From Cycas panzhihuaensis (taxonomy: Eukaryota > Cycadophyta), in NCBI GenBank assembly GCA_023213395.1, contig CM041465.1, positions 68,145,741 to 68,209,740 of the forward strand: a stretch of 64,000 nucleotides of DNA. Direction: 5' to 3'. How positions within the stretch are numbered: the first letter of the stretch is position 1; each line of letters begins with the position of its first letter. The notes beneath the pieces were generated by a model. The model worked only from the letters and a program-made list of their open reading frames with translations. It was not told where the DNA came from and made no database searches. Positions 42,212 through 53,116 of the stretch are shown one piece after another. The translations under genes and the position numbers were made by a program.

Positions 42212-42795
42212 TGTGCAACAATAATAAGGATTTGAAACTGTAATAAATGCAAGTATCTAAAACCAGAGATTATTCAACATACATAAGAAAGCATATACAT
42301 TACCTAGTACACATGTTTTAACGTGGTAAAACCCTCGCAGAGTGCTAGGGATACATCCACATAGGAAAGATATCGATCTTTATTAGTCAATAATGAAAGA
42401 TTGTACATGCAGTTGTCATAGAATTTTCACAACAACAACAACCAACAACCGCCCACTCGCAATGCTATACAATACAATACAATGTGATACAATTACCCTA
42501 AAAACATGTTACAAGAAAGGCACATCAATCGTAGCCATCAGATCTAGGTCTTTTTCATGAATAGCCTAGATTCCCTTTACAATTTGATAGGTTGTGAGCC
42601 TTAGCTTTTTGCTTCAGGGGCTACTGCCCCTAAATCCCTACTTGCGGGTAGCGTTTCACTCCCCCTGCACCCCCTTCGGCCAAGGAAGGTTGTCACCCCC
42701 CTTGGATCCCCTCGAGAAAATATTGGTGGAGAAATTGCGCCAACAAAGGTCCCAAAAATTTAAGCCTTCTCATAATTGTTGTCACATATCTAACA
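42212..42795 (-). repeat. Probable solo LTR with C-rich block
   Basis: On the minus strand, TGTTAGATATG (42795) to TTGTTGCACA (42212). It has a GTTTTACCACGTTAAAAC-type word near 42315-42335, common in plant LTRs, and on the plus strand a C-rich block (CACTCCCCCTGCACCCCCTT) at 42660-42678. Flanks do not give a clear duplication, so the boundaries are tentative. Confidence 0.4.
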
Positions 42796-42987
42796 AGATG
42801 GATCTACAATGATCAATAAGGAGTGGAGTTGCTTTCTTAATGAGTCAAGTGCCTAATTGGTTTTTCTTCCATAGTAAATGCATCCAACATGTGAAATGAT
42901 TGTCCAACAGGTGAAATGAGTGCCCAACAAGGATTTGGGTAGCGCATAATATGCCCAATAGTGTGCAGACAGGGTGTAGGGTTGATT

Positions 42988-43004
42988 GCTCTTCAACAAA
43001 GAGC
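42988..43004 (-). other. Hairpin in K leader
   Basis: Minus strand GCTCTT-TGTTG-AAGAGC. The stem is identical to the B hairpin at 27101-27116, the loop differs. Confidence 0.6.
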
Positions 43005-43298
43005 CAACAATCCGATTTTCTCTTTCTGCAATATTTGCAACACATAAAATAGAGGAGCAGCAATAGAAAAGAACACTATTTTTCTTTTTCCTTCTTGCAA
43101 ATCTAAATAACTCTGAATGAAATATACATTTTTTCTACTATTAAACTTTAAAAAAAATCCAAAGAGAAATTTTGAAATTTTTAGTCGTTGAAAATGAGCC
43201 AAACTTCTTTCGATTGCCTTGGTGTTGCGAAGGTCGTCGCCAAAGGAGAGCTCTATAAATCTAGTCTCCAAATTTGAAAATGAAACCCCAACCAAAAA

Positions 43299-43310
43299 GC
43301 TCTGATATCA
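43299..43310 (-). other. Element K primer binding site
   Basis: TGATATCAGAGC on the minus strand, one change from the initiator-Met site, three bases from the LTR. Confidence 0.85.
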
Positions 43311-43313
43311 AAA

Positions 43314-43774
43314 TGATAAAGTTGGATCGTGAGGGAATAATGAAGGACTAGCTCAAGATGATTGACACCCACAACAAGCTTGAAAACAACAAGCACATAA
43401 ACACAAGATGATATGGAGGAGAAGGAATTGGCCCCATCTTCAATAAGAATGACTTGTCTTCAACTCAACAACATAACATTACAATCAACTCTCACTATCC
43501 CATACAAGAGAAAATGGTCTCTATATATAGGTGAGAGGGCTCCCCTTAGGTGTGTTGCATGATCAACAAGTGTTGATAATTCATACAAAGACCTTGCGTG
43601 TTTGATGCTTGACAGGTGTCAAACATGCATACATATATGCAAATATGCAAAAAGAGGGTAAGAGGGTCTTTGACCCTTAAGTTACAACACTAGAAAAATG
43701 TGGATGTGTACTTTATACATTAAGTAAAAAGTACTTAATATATAAGTTAACAATAGAACATAAAGGTTCTAACA
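43314..43774 (-). repeat. Element K 5' LTR
   Basis: 461 bases, TGTTAGAACC to CTTTATCA. It aligns with B from the start (GTACAC...CCAC, GGGTCAAA-GACCC) and keeps the TGTTTGACA-CC-TGTCAAGCA inverted repeat at 43604-43628, upstream of a TATATATA at 43522-43529. Confidence 0.88.
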
Positions 43775-44770
43775 CAAATGATTCAACATAAGGTTTGGCA
43801 AGGTGCCATGAAGAGTTGCATTTAAATCGCTCCTCAAATTTCTCCCCAGTAGTAGTTGAACCCAAATTTGTTTTGTCAACCTCATTGAGGATGACATCCT
43901 CAATTGTGTGGCCTCTCTTGGTTGGCAACTCAAAGACCTTGTATGCTTTGCTCTTCTTAGAATATCTCACAAGGATGCATTTGGTGCTCTTGTCATCCAA
44001 CTTCTATGTTTTCTCCTTTGGGTTATGCGTGTATGTTGTACACCCAAAAACTCTTAAATGACATACAATTGGTTTCTTATCTGACCAAGCCTCCTCAGGC
44101 GTTTTGTTTCTGATAGACCTTGTAGTGCTTTTGTTAGTCAGATAAACAACTATGATCACATTGTAAGCTCATAAATAATTTGTAACATCCTCGCCTTTCA
44201 TCATGCATTTGGCTCAAGTCCTATTCATCTACTCAACTACCCCATTTTGCTAAGGCATGTATGCAATGATGAATTGCCTATTGATCCCATAATCCTTGCT
44301 AAATTGATTAAACTCATTTGAAGTGTGTTCTCCACCATTATCTATTTGCAAAATTTTAATTTTGTGATCACTTTCATTTTCAACACCTTCCTTAGACTAT
44401 TTGAAATAGGTGAAGGGTTGGTATTTCTCCTTCTAAGTAATACAATAGGCATCGGTCCACAAACATTTGAGTGTACCAAGTCAAGTTTCTCTCTGGCTGT
44501 CTAAGCTCTCTTTTTTGGAAAAGGTTCTTTGTGTTGTTTGTTAAAAATGCAAGGCTTGCATAAACAATCGTTAGCATTAATTTTTGGAAGACCATGCTCC
44601 ATGTTCAACCTGTGCAGCAATTGAAGACTAAAGCAGTTCAATGTCCCATCTGTTCATGCCAAATTTTTTGTTTGGAGATATAACAAGGAATGCTCTTTGT
44701 ACTTAAGAGTGACTTTGTAGTTTATACAAATTGTTATCTCTAATCTCTACAACTACAACCTTGTTCTATT
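43775..44770 (-). pseudogene. pol: Element J integrase part (old copia, base of the stack)
   Basis: Minus-strand copia. The GAG-pre-integrase region (DNNLYKL-like near 44735, then MEHGLPKI) and ACIFNKQHKEPFPKK-like words at about 44595-44510, then stretches of integrase, then the open frame 44000-43713 of which 44000-43775 is J: MDDKSTKCILVRYSKKSKAYKVF and TIEDVILNEVD. It stops at the K LTR. On the right it stops at the F LTR. Confidence 0.8.
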
Positions 44771-45118
44771 TGTACTGGTTTTGCTTGCATATATATAGGG
44801 CTTTTTGGCCCAGGCTTAAGGCATTAATTCAGTTGTGGATCTGCCATATTTTCAGCCTTCAAAAATTGCTATAAGAGGACACCTTGCCTCAAAGAGGGAG
44901 TCAGTGACTTTCTTTATCTACTGTAAGTTTTGGTATCTTTTGTATATATATTATTGGTGTTATTTGACTTGATATTTAGTCTATTTGGGCTATAAAGTTG
45001 TGGGTATTGTACTTTTCACTTTAGTATTAGATATTATTACTTGATTACCTATGCAAGATAGTCTTGTGTGTGGATATTATCTGTGTTTGAGGTGTGAATA
45101 ACCCTTGGAATTCCCACA
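44771..45118 (+). repeat. Element F 5' LTR, probably truncated at its start
   Basis: From ACTGGTTTTGC through TATATATAGGG, TTTGGGCTATAAAGTTGTGG and GAGGTGTGAATAACCC to CCCACA. It matches 55259-55618. The part of the 3' LTR before that has no match here. Confidence 0.82.
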
Positions 45119-45120
45119 AG

Positions 45121-45132
45121 TGGTATTGGACC
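45121..45132 (+). other. Element F primer-site position
   Basis: TGGTATTGGACC two bases after the LTR. It starts like the Met site but diverges after TGGTAT. Confidence 0.5.
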
Positions 45133-45233
45133 CTCGTTATCTAGTTAATTCAACATAGAAAAATCAACATATTACTAGTAAGGGGTCAATTTTTTCTATT
45201 TTTTTTTCAAGAAGAGAATTAAGGTCAGCCAAG

Positions 45234-46290
45234 ATGGTGAACACCCCATTAATAACAATTGAGGATGTCAGCAAGAGACTTGATGTTTTAAATGATCAGA
45301 TGCTCAAAAGGCGCAACTAATTATGGGAAGACATTATAAAGGCATTTGAGGAGATAATAGAGAACACAACTAGCATAAATAACACTTTGCGTGCCAAAGG
45401 ATTACTAGATTAGCCTCAAATGGAGAAAGACCAAGGAGGCAAAGAGTGTGAAGAAAAGATTAGCCATGACTATGAGGAAAATAGAAGAGAAGAAAGAGAT
45501 AAAAAATATAGAACTTTGGTCTCAAGAACACTAAATTTCTTTTAGAGAAATTTGATCTGGAGAAATCAAAGGACATTCAAAGCTAGATAATACAAATAGA
45601 TATGTATTTTTAGATGAATCTTGGAACCAAAAAGGAGAAAATCTTAGTAGTGTCTCATCACTTATGTGGGAAGGCGCTTAAATGGTTCCATTGGTGGAAT
45701 AAAGATTACCAAGGAACAACACATTTCAATTGGGATTTCCTAAAGACATCTCTAATAGAGCAATGCGAAAACACTTGGAACATGGATTATTTTGCTTAAC
45801 ATATGCAATTACAACATGTTGATTCAGTGCAGTCCTACATACATAAGTTTCATAATCTGCAGAGCTTGATCACCACTGAAATAGAGCCCAATCTACTATT
45901 GGAATGGAATCATATATCACAGGGCTTAAGGGAACTATTAGGTTTTGCATAAAAACATTAGGAGTGGAGACTTTAAAAGAAGCCATCTGCTAATCAAGGA
46001 ATATTGAAGCCAAGTTTAGGGAGTTTAGGTAGAGTTATGTTCGTCATAACGAATATTTCAAGTATCAAGGTCAAAGCAACTAGCCAAATTGGTGCTGCTC
46101 AGGCATGAAAGACGAGCCTACACTTATGAAAGAAAAGGAAAGTGGATCAATCAGGAGTAACATATTCGGGGCCATAATGAGGGGGGCATGCTTTGAGTGC
46201 AATGGGAAATGGAGCCTTGACCACAAGTGCCTAGCCAAAAAGGTGTTTATGATCAACAACGAGGACGTAGATCTTCTTGACACATAGGAT
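45234..46290 (+). pseudogene. gag: Element F gag
   Basis: From ATG at 45234 (MVNTPLITIEDVSKRLDVLN, helical). The capsid part around 45614-45799 contains KALKWFHWWNK and HFNWDFLKTSLIEQ, the usual gypsy gag core. The zinc knuckle CFECNGKWSLDHKC is at about 46192-46233. Multiple stops (e.g. 45318, 45408). Confidence 0.82.
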
Positions 46291-46900
46291 CCAACAGAAG
46301 AGTTGCTACTAGTCGATGACGAAGCAAAGATCGAACAATTACTCAACAAGATTGATGTCGAAAATGTGCATATATTGTTGTAGGCCATTACAGGAGAGGT
46401 TAGCACACCAAAGACATTTTGTTTCGAAGGGATGATTAAAAATGCAAGGATTGCAGCTCTTCTGGATAGTGTTAGTACTCAAAATTTCATCAATAGACCT
46501 ATGATAACTAAACTTGATCTTCAAATAAAACGACTCAAATAGTTCTAGGTCGTAATCACCAACCGGAAGAGTGTGCCCTATGAAGGATTTTGCAATAAGG
46601 TGCACTTACAAATAACATACTATTTTGTTTGTTCAAGCATGTTTACTATGCCAATAGGAGGAGTCGATGTAGTTTGTGGTATTCAATGGTTGCAGAACCT
46701 AGGGAATATTGTTACAAACTACAATTTTTTTTAGAAGGAACACAAGTATAAGATGTAGGCACCATCGACACTACCAACATAGTTGGTAACATCGCACTGG
46801 ATGGAGAAATTACTAAGGAAAAATCTAGACTCTTGTTTGATGACCTATTATAAAATTTCAATTGAAGATGTTTCAAAGGAGGTACAAGATCTCAACTAAC
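46291..46900 (+). pseudogene. pol: Element F protease
   Basis: IAALLDSVSTQNFINRPM at about 46447-46500, where gypsy proteases have L-x-DSGAT-x-NFI: Gly is Val. Downstream MPIGGVDVVCGIQWLQ, the usual I-L-G-x-x-W-L block. Confidence 0.8.
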
Positions 46901-47620
46901 ACAGTAAAATTTTTGAAGACCCGCCGCAAGGCTTACTATCGAGTCGAGGATGTGAGCATAATATTGAATTAGTGTCAAGGGCTGCACTGGTGAACATTTG
47001 ACCATATTAGCATATGTACCCTTTCAAACTCTTGCAACAAGTGTACATTATTCCTAGTTCCAGTCCTTTCGCATCTTTGGTTATCTTAAGTCGAAAGAAG
47101 GATGGGTCATACTACATGTGCATAGACTACAAAGGTCTCAACAAGTTCATAGTCAAGAATAGGTACCTAATTCCTCGAACTGACAATCTACTTGAGAAGT
47201 TTCATGGAGCACTGTACTTCTCTAAAATCAATTTGCACTTGGTAACTATCAAATCCATGTAAAGGGAAAAGACGTGTATAGGACGACTTTTTGAACGCAT
47301 AAAGGGTTATTTGAATTTTGTATCATGCCATTTGGGCTAACAAACACCCTGGTCACATTTTAGAGCACTATGAACACATTACTAAAACCCTTCTTACACA
47401 AGTTTGTCTTGATATTCTTTGATGACATTTTGATCTATAACAAGACTTGGGAAGAACATCTAGGACATCTTAAGTTTGTATTGTAGGTACTCAAAGATAA
47501 CCAACTCTTTGCAAATAAGGGCAAATGTACCTTTGGATAGATAGAACTTGAGTATCTTGGGCACATTATTACTTAGAAAGGTGTCAAAATGGATCCTAAA
47601 ATGAATCGAATAATTATAGA
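46901..47620 (+). pseudogene. pol: Element F reverse transcriptase
   Basis: SPFASLVILSRKKDGSYYMC and IDYKGLNKFIVKNRYLIP in the open frame 47014-47262, then FCIMPFGLTNT, the catalytic FFDD at 47415-47426 with ILIYN, and EYLGHIIT. Stops replace Gln at about 47361 and 47485. Confidence 0.88.
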
Positions 47621-48230
47621 GTGGTCCACATCGAAGAATGTGACCGGTGTTGGGAGCTTTTTAGGTGCAGTAAGATTCTTATGACGCTTCATTAAAAGGT
47701 CTGCTAGCATCGTAGTGCCACTAGCCAATCTGACAAAGAAATAAGCATTCACATGGAGAGAACCTGCAGAAGGAGCATTTCAAGGATTAAAAGCAACAAT
47801 GGTGATTCCACTAGTTCTCGTAATGCCAAACTTTAGTTGTCCATTTATGTTGGAATGTGATGCATAATGATTGGGGCTAGGAATTGTGCTTCTCCAAGGT
47901 GATAGATCCCTAGCATATGAGAGTCGCAAGCTCAATGCAAGAGAATGATTAAAACCCCTTTATTACAAGGAGATGCTAGCCATCATGCATACTATAAACC
48001 AATAGCGACAATATTTATTGGGAAGCAAGTTTGTGGTCAAGATCGACTATGATAGCCTCAATACTTCTTGAATTAGAAGGCCTTGTTCGACGAGCAACAA
48101 AAATGGGTGAACAAGCTATAGACCTTTAATTTTGACATCATTTACAAGAAAGGGAAAAAAAAATATTGTAGATGCATCATCATGAATCCTCGAGGACATC
48201 TCCATACAGGCAATTTCCATTGCCACCCCA
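47621..48230 (+). pseudogene. pol: Element F RNase H
   Basis: FLGAVRFL-stop-RFIKRSASIV, LANLTKK, AFTW, FQGLKATM, FMLECDA-stop, IVLLQGDRSLAYESRKLN, YYKEMLAIMHTI and LLGSKFVVKIDYDSL; clear order, many breaks. Confidence 0.85.
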
Positions 48231-49440
48231 AGTTGGATCAATGGGGTGGCCCAAGAATATCTGAGGGATCCAATGACCTAGAAATGCTATAGGAAATACG
48301 CAACATAGAACGAACAGAGTATGAACTTAAAGAGCAATTTGATTTTGTGTTGAGGAAAGATTGTTGTACCGATAACATCAGTAATTGGGAACAAAATTCT
48401 TCTTGAGGGACATTTCACTCCCATGGCAGGATGTGGGGGGTTGATAAGATATATTGCCAAATTCGCAATATGTTTTTTGGGAAGGGAATGAAAGCAGATA
48501 TTTACAAATTCGTTTAAGAGTGCAAGGTGTGTCAAAGTATCAAGGCTCTAGGGTTACTTCAGTGCCTGCATATATTAGAATAGAAGTGGGAAGAAATTTT
48601 GATGGATTTTATAACAAGGCTTCCCAAGTAAGAAGGGAAAGACATAATCTTTGTAGTAATCGATCGTTTAAACAAATACAACCATTTCAAAGGAATCCAA
48701 GGAATTGCAAAATCTAGTTAGATCGTCGAGCTTTTCATCAAGGAGATCTGTCATCTTCATGGATCCCCTAAAGTCATCATTAGTGATTGGGATCCCAAGT
48801 TTACAAGCCATTTTTGACAAGATTTGTTCGAGCAAGCTAGCACAAAACTTTTCATGATCATAGTTTATCATTCATAGACAGACGGATAAACCAAGGCTAT
48901 AAATAAATGCCTGGAAGGATATCTACGGAATTTCACATCCAATAAACAACAACAATGGCATAAATGACTATAACTAGCTGAATGGCGATACAATACCACC
49001 TACCATACATTTGCCAAAATGACTTGCTTTCAAGCACTATATGGTTTTGAATGCCCTTCACTTCTCATATGGGCTAATAGCCCATGAGTCTAGGACATAC
49101 AAGAGCAATAAGAGAAAATGACGCGGATGATGCAGATTCCTAAGGACAACCTCAATTTGGCTAGAAATTAAATGAAACAACAAGCGGATCTACACAAAAC
49201 AGAAAGATAATTCAAAATAAGAGATTGGTTATTCTTGAGGCTTCAACCATATAAACAAGACACTTTGAAACAATTAGGCAAATTCAAATTATAGTCACGA
49301 TTCTTTATCTCGTACTAGATTTTGTGCAAGGTGGGAGAAGTGTTGCATTGACTCGACTTGCCACCAACTAGTCACATCCATAATGTCTTCCATGTCTCTT
49401 GCCTTAAATGCAAGCTAGGACAAACTATCGTTCTGTAGGC
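48231..49440 (+). pseudogene. pol: Element F integrase
   Basis: ECKVCQS at about 48518 (zinc part), MDFITRLPK near 48600 (Asp), FVVIDRLNKYNHF, SDWDPKFTSHF (Asp) near 48783-48815, TDG-stop-TKAINKCLEGYL near 48880-48920 (Glu position reads Lys), LAEWRYNTTYHTFAKMT, FQALYG, then FLRLQPYKQ and the FHVSCLK block at about 49390. Confidence 0.87.
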
Positions 49441-49565
49441 AGAACTGTCAGTATTGGATGAAGAAGGGAAGATTATAGTGGAACTAAAAGGCACCTTACA
49501 GATATGGACTAAGAAACCACACTTCTAAGAAATTTGTGAGTACTTAATCAAGTGGAAGACTTGAG
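49441..49565 (+). pseudogene. Element F chromodomain, first part
   Basis: VLDEEGKIIVELKGTLQIW, a few residues, EICEYLIKWK: the start of a chromovirus chromodomain, which in active elements binds methylated histone H3 tails to guide insertion. Cut by H at 49565; the rest resumes at 55032. Confidence 0.7.
49561..49565 (+). other. Target site duplication of H (left copy)
   Basis: TTGAG, repeated at 55027-55031. Confidence 0.93.
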
Positions 49566-50401
49566 TGTTGACTGGTAAGGTGCCTTGCTACACTTACGAG
49601 ACACCCCTGCCCACTTGTCAAGGTTACACAGCGCTATAGTCTAGTTTTAGGACCTTTACCGTCACAACATGGTTATTCACATACATTCCACATATATTCC
49701 ATATATAATTCACGAATGGTACATGCAGCATGTAAATCAATACATACTTCAGCAAATCATCATTACACACCAAGAATATACCAATTTCCACGTAACTCTT
49801 CCTTTTATTAATTCAACAGTTCATTTACACAGGGGCTGGAATGCATTCCTGAGCATTCCAGCAGCATACAATCTTTCTGTTACATATGCGTACCCAGATG
49901 GTACTTATCATACATTCATGCTCCAATCGGCTGTCATGCGTACTGTCTCCCGCTCTCACCCTCGAGCACGACATAGGAATGAATAACTCGGCTCTCACAC
50001 TGGAATGGTCCTCAAAGCACCATTAAATATGTCCCTTTGATGCCTTTTGGATGAAAGGTCATGACCCAAAGTCATAACCATACCTTTTTGTTACCAAGGT
50101 ACCCTTTCACTTTAATCATTAGTTATACACTTAACTAATGTCTCTTTAGGTCCAGACGCACGTCCGGGCTTCCTCAGCCTCCATCGTCTTGTCATGCGTA
50201 TCGCTTCCGTTCGGCTCGTTCGCTCCTAGTATCGTCTCGTGATACGCACTGCCCTGTACGCACCGTTGTCATACGTAATGCACGCTGATTTCACTGCTTT
50301 CGCCTGCGCATTCTCCTCCGCATTCGTACTTGCATTCCTTTGGTCAATACAACCTGTATTCCGTCTTCCTCAAGGCCTATGTGTCAAAATATGTCCCAAC
50401 A
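49566..50401 (-). repeat. Element H 3' LTR
   Basis: Minus strand TGTTGGGACATATTTTGACAC to AGTCAACA. It matches 54191-55026. About seven GTAC tetramers. Confidence 0.94.
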
Positions 50402-50797
50402 TCTATCCCGGGTCAACATGATTGGGTTGAGCATCCTTGCTTAATAAAAAATTCAAAATTTGGGGTATTCCTCCCCCTCTCTGTTCTAAGGCTGCTCCTG
50501 CTGCCTCTGCTCCACTGCTTGGTCGCCATTCTTGGTTAATAAATCCTCATCTATTGGTGCTTTGTTTTGTTCAACTATCCCTTGATTTTCCGTATGATAT
50601 ATCTTTCCTCCATGCTTTTCACCATATTGCTTATTTGTATGAGTTACGGTTGTTTTTCTGTTTTTTAATTTTTTTTGTGTTTTATATTACATACCGAACT
50701 GAATCACGTTTTGGTATCAAGGCAATTTGATTTTGCCTCAACTTCATGCAACACGCTATGGTACAACCAACTGATTCGGCTGGTAAGTTGCTCCACC
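50402..50797 (-). other. Element H 3' region
   Basis: 396 non-coding bases between stop codon and LTR. Both its ends match the two ends of the 2 kb region after integrase in G. The bases before the LTR, CCCGGGATAGA, are the same as in G. Confidence 0.8.
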
Positions 50798-53116
50798 CTA
50801 GTTGATATAGGGTTTCAGTTTACTACCCTTGACCATTTCAGGTAGTAGCTGGCCTGATAGTTTCTTCAACTGGATAGTGCCGTTCTGGTACACCTTCTCA
50901 ATCCTATATGGGCCTTTCCAATGCATCTTCAATTCTCCTTGGGTTGTTTGGGATTTGTTGTCGAATCGCCATACTCGATCACCCTTCTTGAAATGCGATG
51001 TCTTGTCGTGGCGGTCGTGCCTTGTCCTTTTTCGCCTTTTCCTTGGTGTGGTATGCTTTATCGATTTCTTCTTATGATCCCTTAATTGGTCTTCTCCTAA
51101 CCAATGTTCTCTACAATGTCTCAAATGGGAAATTCCACATAGTGGTTCTCCATAAAAGGGTTTTACATAATCTCCAACGCCTTCTCCATGATTTCTATCT
51201 TCTGGAGTGGCAACTATTTCGGTCACATTTCGAGAAAGTAGGTTACATCTATAGGATGAGGGGTTGACTTCATAATCGTCCCGTAGCCAATAGTCCACAA
51301 ATCTCATCTCGTTTTCATCATTTGAAGAATTGTAAATTTCTCCAAAATAGGTCGGTTCTTTTTTCTGGTAATGGGTTGATGTTGTAGGCTTCTCCGCAGT
51401 ATGATAGAGGTTTTCTTTGTCACATGAAGAAGTTGTTGCTTCCCTTACAACGGTTGTACTTGATCCATTGTCAGGTATCACCTCAATGGAGTTCTTCCCC
51501 AACATTGGTAATACTACTTTATTTCCTTCATCTGACAAGGTGAAGGTTACGTCTTTCCAACTTTGGAGACATTGGGTTTTGTATAGCCATGGTCTCCCCA
51601 ATAAAGCTGGATAAGGAGTTGCACCTTTCTCCGTTTCCACAATCGTAAAATCGATCTTTGCGACAATTCCTGCCACATCCACCTTGGTGTTGGTCAGTTT
51701 TCCCATGGGTCGTACCAATAGTTCATTAGCCAATTTCAGCGAATAAGTCGCTGCTTCCAGCTTTGGGCTTCCCAATCTATGCCATGTTGCAGCTGGTAAC
51801 ACGTTCACTGCTGCGCCTCCATCAACAATTACTCGAGGAAATGTTTCTCCCAATACTGACATGGTTACCATTGGATCCATGTCGAATGATGGTATAACTT
51901 GTTTCAAACTTTTGGTAATTCCCTTCTGTAACACTCCTCCTTTAATCCAATCAATAACCTGAGACAGAGGGATAGTTAACTGCAACTGTTTCACTAGATT
52001 TTCCATCAATAACAACATTCTGGGAATATCTTCTGCTGGTAATCCTTTAAACAACTCTTCCATTTGCACCATTTGGGGTTTTGCCGTAGATCCTTCTGGT
52101 ACTTTTTCTGGCTCTTTTTGTTTATTTTTCCGCACATAAACATATTTTGTCTCCGGTTTGCCCATTGGTAGTATATTTTCTTCCCGGACTAAACCATCTA
52201 ACACTTGTTTCGCTTGTTTGTACCGATCCATCTCTGCTGGGGGGTTTGGATATCCTTCATCCAATTTCTCTTTCTGTTTGTTTTGTAGTTTCACATTCTT
52301 CGTTTCTGGCACGATTGTCATTAGGTTCGTTGCTTTGGCTTTACCCTTGCAATCCTCCGTTTTGTGGTCGCTTGGGCCACAGTTACCACATACGAACGGC
52401 TTCTGTTCGTATTCTTGCTTCATCGGACATTCGGACTTCCAATGCCCGAACTGTAGGCAGATGAGGCATCTCCCCATCGGCTGTTTCTTCCTCGAGGGTT
52501 CTGGTGCGCCCCTCGTTGTATACACATTCCGAGGTGGGTTGCCTCTTCCCCGACCTCGGCCTCTAAATGCTTTTCCCCTAGAATTGAAAAAACAATCCTT
52601 GGTTGTGTGTGTGTCAACCTCACATATGTGGCACCACTTCTCCTGTTGGTGCGTCGCACTGTTTTTTAAATTCAACTCACATTCCCGGGTGGTATGTGAG
52701 TTTTCCTCACAGATGTGGCACCACTTGGTTACCCTTCCAGTGTGCTCTTTCTTTTTGGGCATCTCTTCTTCCTCCCGGTTATTTCTGATTTTCAATCTTG
52801 CCACCTCTTTTCTTAGTGCTTCCAGTTCTGATTCCTCTTCTGCTACCCCTACCTGGCAGAAGGGTCGATTGTACTGGTTCTGCTTCAGCTCTCTAATCTC
52901 ATCTTGTAATCTTAACAGCAAGGAATCTTGTCCTCCTGCTTGGGCATCCATTTCCATCTCGAAATCTAATGCCAAATCCTGAGCATTCTTGAATGACTTC
53001 AGCGGATGAGCATGCATCATAGCTCGCAACTTCTCATTCAGCCCTCTTACGAAGTAATTTTTCATGTTATGATCCGTGATCGTCTCGTTGATCATACTCG
53101 CTGCAATAATCTTCAT
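50798..53116 (-). CDS. Element H gag tail-zinc knuckles-protease-integrase tail fusion
   Basis: 772 open codons, the longest frame in the window. In order: end of the capsid domain (aa 1-60), a coiled-coil-like stretch (93-120), four CCHC knuckles at 133-146, 162-175, 217-230 and 243-256, an Arg/Gly patch (181-192), a protease with FPRVIVDGGAAVNVLP (426-441) and PALLGRPWLY, the MRFVDYW block (604) and GDYVKPFYGE (648-657), then, after about aa 680, RHDRHDKTSHFKKGDRV and a GPY-type integrase tail, MHWKGPYRIEKVYQNGT (731-747). RT, RNase H and integrase core are missing, yet the join keeps the frame. G has the normal arrangement. Real translation would begin in gag upstream, where breaks exist; the given ATG is only the first in the frame. 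Confidence 0.9.
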   Translation of the reverse strand: MKIIAASMINETITDHNMKNYFVRGLNEKLRAMMHAHPLKSFKNAQDLALDFEMEMDAQAGGQDSLLLRLQDEIRELKQNQYNRPFCQVGVAEEESELEALRKEVARLKIRNNREEEEMPKKKEHTGRVTKWCHICEENSHTTRECELNLKNSATHQQEKWCHICEVDTHTTKDCFFNSRGKAFRGRGRGRGNPPRNVYTTRGAPEPSRKKQPMGRCLICLQFGHWKSECPMKQEYEQKPFVCGNCGPSDHKTEDCKGKAKATNLMTIVPETKNVKLQNKQKEKLDEGYPNPPAEMDRYKQAKQVLDGLVREENILPMGKPETKYVYVRKNKQKEPEKVPEGSTAKPQMVQMEELFKGLPAEDIPRMLLLMENLVKQLQLTIPLSQVIDWIKGGVLQKGITKSLKQVIPSFDMDPMVTMSVLGETFPRVIVDGGAAVNVLPAATWHRLGSPKLEAATYSLKLANELLVRPMGKLTNTKVDVAGIVAKIDFTIVETEKGATPYPALLGRPWLYKTQCLQSWKDVTFTLSDEGNKVVLPMLGKNSIEVIPDNGSSTTVVREATTSSCDKENLYHTAEKPTTSTHYQKKEPTYFGEIYNSSNDENEMRFVDYWLRDDYEVNPSSYRCNLLSRNVTEIVATPEDRNHGEGVGDYVKPFYGEPLCGISHLRHCREHWLGEDQLRDHKKKSIKHTTPRKRRKRTRHDRHDKTSHFKKGDRVWRFDNKSQTTQGELKMHWKGPYRIEKVYQNGTIQLKKLSGQLLPEMVKGSKLKPYIN

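Larger units (their letters stand above)
40820..43298 (-). other. Element K leader, with an insert
   Basis: About 2.5 kb without a gene. The outer part, about 42850-43298, includes the hairpin found also in B; the inner part near 40870-40990 matches B 28730-28830. Between them, at about 42212-42795, sits a probable solo LTR. No protein is supported; the 100-codon minus frame at 42993-43295 has no family. Confidence 0.65.
37775..43774 (-). mobile_element. Element K: old copia element of the A/B family, 3' part missing
   Basis: 5' LTR at 43314-43774, primer site, 2.5 kb leader, gag, protease, integrase and the middle of RT, all on the minus strand. Gag and the leader hairpin match B. It is cut mid-RT at 37775 by the LTR of C; the rest of RT, RNase H and 3' LTR should lie left of C and are not found. 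Its LTR starts exactly where the integrase frame of J breaks off, so K sits in J. Confidence 0.83.

Noticed and set aside
42600-42720. C-rich block as part of a gene
   Set aside because: No frame with protein-like content; it lies inside a probable solo LTR.
52158-52982. 274-codon open frame on the plus strand
   Set aside because: Antisense shadow of the H zinc-knuckle and protease frame; Cys/Ser/Phe-rich composition, no domain.
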